From assembly GCA_031290405.1 (NCBI GenBank), contig JAITNO010000168.1, forward strand, positions 1 through 8,632: DNA of 8,632 nucleotides, in the 5' to 3' direction. The first letter of the stretch is position 1, and each line of letters begins with the position of its first letter. The position numbers and the translations under genes were made by a program. Below, piece by piece: positions 6,088 through 8,632 of this stretch. This DNA is from Spirochaetaceae bacterium (lineage in GTDB: Bacteria; Spirochaetota; Spirochaetia; Treponematales; Breznakiellaceae). The notes beneath the pieces are model-generated. The model ran no database searches, was not told the DNA's origin, and was given only the letters and a program-made list of their open reading frames with translations.

Positions 6088-6116
6088 TTGACATTTTTTA
6101 TCGCATCCGATAGCGT
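6088..6116 (+). promoter_or_regulatory. Promoter of tRNA-Asn (and probably aspS)
   Basis: A perfect TTGACA (6088-6093), 17-base spacer, and TAGCGT (6111-6116) as -10, which keeps the key T, A and final T. Start of transcription near 6123 leaves a leader of about 8 bases before the tRNA. Confidence 0.75.
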
Positions 6117-6130
6117 TAAAACCATAACGA

Positions 6131-6203
6131 TCCCCTGTAGCTCAGCTGGCAGAGCAAATGGCTGTTAACCATTAGGTCCGTGGTTCGAACCCACGCGGGG
6201 GAG
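6131..6203 (+). tRNA. tRNA-Asn (anticodon GUU)
   Basis: 73 bases fold into a full cloverleaf. The acceptor stem is TCCCCTG with CGGGGGA (one G-T pair), discriminator G6203. The anticodon stem AATGG/CCATT encloses the loop CTGTTAA with GTT at 6164-6166. The T stem CGTGG/CCACG holds TTCGAAC. CCA is not encoded. It lies 50 bases upstream of an AspRS gene with features of a non-discriminating enzyme, which makes this tRNA a likely substrate of the downstream gene product. Confidence 0.98.
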
Positions 6204-6209
6204 CGAGAG

Positions 6210-6239
6210 TGGTTGTCCGTATGGGCAGCCATTTTTTTT
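6210..6239 (+). terminator. Intrinsic terminator after tRNA-Asn
   Basis: TGGTTGTCC pairs with GGGCAGCCA over 9 bp (two G-T wobbles) around a GTAT loop, followed directly by eight T (6232-6239). It separates the tRNA from aspS and abuts the aspS ribosome-binding site, so aspS transcription would need read-through. Confidence 0.88.
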
Positions 6240-6248
6240 AGGGGGTGA
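6240..6248 (+). promoter_or_regulatory. aspS ribosome-binding site
   Basis: AGGGGGTGA starts on the base after the terminator T-run and ends 4 bases before the ATG at 6253. It supports this start for aspS. Confidence 0.75.
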
Positions 6249-6252
6249 GTTT

Positions 6253-7551
6253 ATGAGGATTTTGGCAAAGGACATGAAGGACGCCGCCCAAAGGGGCGAA
6301 AAGGGCGTTCGGGTTTGCGGCTGGGTTCACCGCGTGCGGGAACTGGGCGCGCTTTCGTTTGTACTGCTGCGCGACAGGAGCGGCATCGTTCAGCTTGTAT
6401 TGAACGAAAAGTGCGCCGTCGCGCTTGAGTCGGTGATTGCCGCCGAAGGAGAGCCCGCGCTCAACGAAAAAGCTCCCGGCGGGGCCGAACTCCGCGTCGC
6501 ACACCTTGAATGCATAAGCCGCGCCGCCGCCGACCTGCCCTTTCAGGTAAACGGCGACCCCGCGAAAACCAGCCTTGAGGCGATCCTCGACAACCGCCTC
6601 CTCTCGCTCCGCAATCCCAAAATCCGCGCCATATTCAAGGTACAGGCCGCCATCGTCGAGGCGTTTTCCGCTCACCTTCGCGCCCAGGATTTTACCGAAA
6701 TCAAGACGAGCAAACTCGTCGCCGGCAGCACCGAAGGCGGCGCCGAGCTCTTCCACGTCGAATACTTCGACAAGAAGGTCTGCCTGGCTCAGTCCCCGCA
6801 GTTTTACAAGCAGACGATGGTGGCCAGCGGCCTCGAGCGGGTTTTTGAAGTCGCGCCCGCCTATCGCGCCGAAAAGCACGACACCCCCCGTCACCTGAAC
6901 GAATACGTCTCGCTGGATGTCGAGATGGCCTTTATCGAGAGCGAGCGCGACCTCATCGAGCTTGAAAAGGGCATCCTCGCCCACATCTTTGAAGAGGTCA
7001 ACCGGAAATGCGCCGCCGAGCTCGCGCTCTGGGGAGCCGCCGCGCCCACGCCGGAATCCGTCGAACGCTCGCCCATCGTCGGCTACGAAGAAGCGGTCAA
7101 CATCGCCAACGAAGGGGCCGCGCGCACAAAAGGCGGCAGAATCTTCGACCTCAACCCCGAAGCCGAACGCCACATCTGCGAGTGGGCCGAAAAAGAACAC
7201 GGAAGCGCCCTCGCATTCGTCAACGAATTCCCCCGCCGCTACCGCCCCTTCTACACCTATCCCCTCGACGCCACGCGCACGATGAGCTTCGACGCCCTCT
7301 TTCGCGGCCTTGAAATCACCACCGGCGGGCGACGGCAGCACGACTACGCCGCATTCCTGGAAACCCTCCCCAAGTTCGGCTTAAAGGCTGAAGATTTTGA
7401 GGGCGGCTACCTCACCCTCCTCAAATACGGCTGCCCCCCCCACGGCGGCTTCGCCATCGGCTGCGAGCGCCTCACCGCACGCATCCTCGGCCTTGCCAAC
7501 GTAAAAGAGGCAAGCCTCTTCCCCCGCGACCGCAAGCGCATAAGCCCCTAA
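6253..7551 (+). CDS. aspS: Archaeal-type, probably non-discriminating aspartyl-tRNA synthetase
   Basis: 432 residues, the size of archaeal/eukaryotic AspRS; standard bacterial AspRS is about 590 because of an inserted GAD domain, absent here. An N-terminal OB-fold binds the anticodon (CGWVHRVRELG, then LLRDRSGIVQLV). The class IIb catalytic core shows the flipping loop STEGGAEL (159-166), AQSPQFYKQ (179-187), motif 2 YRAEKHDTPRHLNE (204-217) and motif 3 GGFAIGCER (398-406), ending FPRDRKRISP. His26 and Pro75 sit where discriminating archaeal enzymes have Trp and Lys; His/Pro is the known signature of enzymes that charge both tRNA-Asp and tRNA-Asn. The product Asp-tRNA-Asn would then be amidated by GatCAB, not present here. 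Motif 1 reads FTEIKTSKL, with Ser153 where the class II proline is expected. Likely expressed by read-through from the tRNA-Asn promoter. Confidence 0.95.
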   Translation: MRILAKDMKDAAQRGEKGVRVCGWVHRVRELGALSFVLLRDRSGIVQLVLNEKCAVALESVIAAEGEPALNEKAPGGAELRVAHLECISRAAADLPFQVNGDPAKTSLEAILDNRLLSLRNPKIRAIFKVQAAIVEAFSAHLRAQDFTEIKTSKLVAGSTEGGAELFHVEYFDKKVCLAQSPQFYKQTMVASGLERVFEVAPAYRAEKHDTPRHLNEYVSLDVEMAFIESERDLIELEKGILAHIFEEVNRKCAAELALWGAAAPTPESVERSPIVGYEEAVNIANEGAARTKGGRIFDLNPEAERHICEWAEKEHGSALAFVNEFPRRYRPFYTYPLDATRTMSFDALFRGLEITTGGRRQHDYAAFLETLPKFGLKAEDFEGGYLTLLKYGCPPHGGFAIGCERLTARILGLANVKEASLFPRDRKRISP

Positions 7552-7578
7552 GGGAGCGGCTCGTGAGGCATTCGCCCC

Positions 7579-7701
7579 CTACCATTCCCTGGCGGTAAAA
7601 CCCGCAGGCGCGGCGAGCAGTTCGACGGACTCGCCTTTGAGTTCGAGCACGAAGAAGCCGCACTCGTGGGCAAACTCTTTAGCCTCGGGCAGCACGACGC
7701 C
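7579..7701 (-). pseudogene. Possible C-terminal remnant of an unidentified gene
   Basis: Within the 307-base gap between aspS and the transposase gene, a 40-codon minus-strand stretch looks protein-like: GVVLPEAKEFAHECGFF, then VLELKGESVELLAAP, ending TAREW and a TAG at 7581-7579. Codon choice resembles the neighbouring genes. Upstream in this frame it runs into the 35-bp repeats and the transposase gene, and no start is visible. It may be the 3' end of a gene cut off when the repeat/transposase segment arrived, or chance; the other strand is also open in places. I do not recognise the family. Confidence 0.25.
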
Positions 7702-7702
7702 T

Positions 7703-7815
7703 CCCGCGCCAGCCTCCGATGTCTGTCCCCCGCGCCGCCCGCGCCAGCCCCCGGTGTCTGTCACCCGCCCGTGCCGCGCGACGGCCGCCGGGAAAAAAAA
7801 GTGTCTGTCACCCGC
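7703..7815. repeat. 35-bp direct repeat with three TGTCTGTC motifs
   Basis: CCCGCGCCAGC plus 20 following bases at 7703-7733 recurs at 7738-7768 with 3 differences in 31, a 35-bp tandem duplication. Each copy ends in TGTCTGTC[AC]CCCGC (7720-7733, 7755-7768). A third copy of that 14-base motif without the flank is at 7802-7815, after an A8 run. Short repeated motifs beside a REP-associated transposase gene are expected to be its recognition elements; no matching inverted partner was seen close by. Confidence 0.8.
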
Positions 7816-7858
7816 ACATCGACTAAAGCGCGGCGCACCGCTTCGCAATAAGTACGGC

Positions 7859-8374
7859 ATGTCAAGAATAAACAGAGGCAAACTGCCGCAAGGCGTCACC
7901 ATTCACGTTACTTCTCAGGTCAATCGCGGCGCGATGGAGTTGGACGACGAGGAAATCAAGCTCTTGTTCCTTGCGATCGTCGAACAGGCCAAAAAGAAGT
8001 TCGGCTTCAAGCTTTGGAACTTCACCGTCATGGGCAATCACATCCATTTCCTCATAAGGCCCGACGCGGGCGTTTCGTTGTCCACAATTATGCAGTGGAT
8101 TAAGTGCAATTTTGCGAAGAAATGGAACAAAATGCACGGCGTCAAGGGGCATTTCTGGGGGGAGCGCTTCTTTTCGCGCGTTATCAAGGACGAGGCTGAC
8201 TTCGAGCGGACGTCGGCCTGCATCGACGAGAATCCGGTGAAGGCGGGGCTGGCGGGCGCGGCTGGGGATTGGAGGTTTGGCGGGTTGTTCGACAGGCTGT
8301 GGGGGCTGTTCGGGCTTGCGGACGCGCTCTTGGAGGGCGAGTTGTTTTTCCCGCCGGCTGTTGCGCCTGGCTAA
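7859..8374 (+). CDS. REP-associated (IS200-like, Y1/HUH) transposase, catalytic Tyr replaced
   Basis: 171 residues from the ATG at 7859; upstream in-frame codons belong to the repeats. N-terminal GVTIHVTSQVNRG corresponds to the HVTSRGNR start of the family. The metal-binding HUH motif is VMGNHIHFLIRP (His61, His63). GHFWGERFFSRVIKDE and IDENPVKAGL (122-131) are also typical. In relatives the residue before this last motif is Tyr, the nucleophile that forms the 5'-phosphotyrosine link; here it is Cys121 (TGC at 8219-8221), one base from TAC, and no other Tyr is near. DNA cleavage is therefore probably lost, unless another residue serves. The ribosome-binding site is poor. The gene is flanked by short repeats on both sides, as usual for RAYT loci. 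A degenerate domesticated copy or a recent inactivation are both possible. Confidence 0.88.
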   Translation: MSRINRGKLPQGVTIHVTSQVNRGAMELDDEEIKLLFLAIVEQAKKKFGFKLWNFTVMGNHIHFLIRPDAGVSLSTIMQWIKCNFAKKWNKMHGVKGHFWGERFFSRVIKDEADFERTSACIDENPVKAGLAGAAGDWRFGGLFDRLWGLFGLADALLEGELFFPPAVAPG

Positions 8375-8392
8375 GGAGGCCCCCACGCCTCC
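8375..8392. repeat. Perfect 6-bp hairpin after the transposase gene
   Basis: GGAGGC-CCCCAC-GCCTCC starts on the base after the TAA. No T-run follows, so it is not a standard intrinsic terminator. It could be a REP-like element of the adjacent transposase or simply protect the mRNA 3' end. Confidence 0.5.
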
Positions 8393-8421
8393 CGCAACCC
8401 TCAAACGCAAGGCGCATTGCT

Positions 8422-8457
8422 GGGGGCGCGGCGCCACGGGCCGCTGCAAAAAAAATC
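8422..8457. repeat. Hairpin plus A-tract repeat, copy 1
   Basis: GGGGGCGCGGCGCC, then a GCCGCT arm, then A8 and TC. The stem is GCGGC/GCCGC. It shares both ends with copy 2 at 8576-8613, differing mainly in loop length. It lies directly before the promoter at 8460. Confidence 0.6.
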
Positions 8458-8459
8458 TC

Positions 8460-8488
8460 TTGACAAAACCGAAAACACAGGGGATAAT
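8460..8488 (+). promoter_or_regulatory. Sigma-70-type promoter at right end
   Basis: A perfect TTGACA (8460-8465), 17-base spacer and GATAAT (8483-8488), five of six. Transcription should start about 7 bases later, which is the A of the ATG at 8495. Confidence 0.8.
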
Positions 8489-8494
8489 GAAATC

Positions 8495-8632
8495 ATGCCG
8501 ACGAAGATCGCCCCAACCCCGACTGCTGCCGCGCGCGCGCGCGACAGTTTTGGAAAACGCCGTCAAGCTCCCTGTGGGGACGCGGCGCCGGAGGGTGGCG
8601 CCGCTAAAAAAATCGTTGTTCTTTGGCCCTCT
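8495..8632 (+). CDS. 5' end of an unidentified gene, possibly leaderless
   Basis: From the ATG at 8495 the frame is open for 46 codons to the window edge: MPTKIAPTPTAAARARDSFG, then KRRQAPCGDAAPEGGAAKK, then IVVLWPS. There is no ribosome-binding site, and the ATG falls at the start of transcription predicted from the consensus promoter, as in a leaderless mRNA. The first 40 residues are low-complexity and no family is recognised; KKIVVLWPS could be the first beta-strand of a fold. The stretch may instead be an untranslated leader for a gene starting beyond the window. The frame contains a (CG)7 run and a perfect 8-bp hairpin. Confidence 0.45.
   Translation, partial: MPTKIAPTPTAAARARDSFGKRRQAPCGDAAPEGGAAKKIVVLWPS
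8530..8543. repeat. (CG)7 dinucleotide run
   Basis: Seven uninterrupted CG repeats lie about 35 bases after the predicted transcription start and inside the possible ORF at codons 12-17. The length is unusual even for GC-rich DNA, and such runs are prone to slippage and to left-handed Z-DNA. Confidence 0.9.
8576..8613. repeat. Hairpin plus A-tract repeat, copy 2
   Basis: GGGGACGCGGCGCC, loop GGAGGGT, then GGCGCCGCT, A7 and TC. The stem GCGGCGCC/GGCGCCGC is a perfect 8-bp inverted repeat with a GGAGGG motif exposed in the loop. It is related to copy 1 at 8422-8457. Confidence 0.65.

Noticed and set aside
6204..6252. T-box riboswitch in front of aspS
   Set aside because: No T-box consensus or specifier loop, and only 50 bases are available; the tRNA gene itself is upstream.
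6238..7341. 367-codon minus-strand ORF
   Set aside because: Antisense to aspS, Gly/Val/Phe-rich mirror composition, begins without a ribosome-binding site.
7862..8566. 234-codon minus-strand ORF over the transposase gene
   Set aside because: Antisense to a recognisable HUH transposase; no family features of its own.

Overview
The window most likely comes from a spirochaete, probably a Treponema-like, GC-rich member. The main reason is the left-end gene, which encodes one N-terminal membrane helix followed by an unbroken coiled coil, as in the spirochaetal SpiroCoCo family. Family names here are recognised from sequence motifs only; no database search was possible.

Layout. From 1 to 5994 all convincing genes are on the minus strand. 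Read in transcription order they are: a consensus promoter (5994-5966), a protein with four [4Fe-4S] motifs, a 57-residue two-cluster ferredoxin, a secreted M23 metallopeptidase, a secreted protein with two PEGA-like repeats, a 17-unit tandem-repeat array (2920-3277), the fluoride channel gene crcB, a HAD-family hydrolase, and the SpiroCoCo protein running off the left edge. Peptidase and PEGA-like genes overlap by 8 bases, and crcB, HAD and SpiroCoCo are separated by only 5 to 11 bases, so these are two tightly packed gene blocks with the repeat array between them.

From about 6080 rightwards the genes are on the plus strand: a promoter, tRNA-Asn(GUU), a strong intrinsic terminator, and a short archaeal/eukaryotic-type aspartyl-tRNA synthetase of 432 residues. 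His26 and Pro75 of this enzyme match the positions associated with a non-discriminating AspRS, which charges tRNA-Asn with aspartate. The gene beside it is therefore its expected non-cognate substrate. The only promoter visible for aspS is the tRNA promoter, so aspS is probably expressed by read-through of the terminator.

The right end (7552-8632) is mobile or decaying DNA. It holds a possible gene remnant, a 35-bp repeat with three copies of a TGTCTGTC motif, a REP-associated (IS200-like, HUH) transposase gene whose usual catalytic tyrosine is a cysteine, two related hairpin/A-tract repeats, and a consensus promoter placed so that the next ORF would be leaderless.

The strongest candidates for something unusual are the 21-bp palindromic array, whose two unit types show compensatory stem changes around the same centre and which is also open as a heptapeptide-repeat ORF, and the tRNA-Asn/terminator/AspRS cassette.
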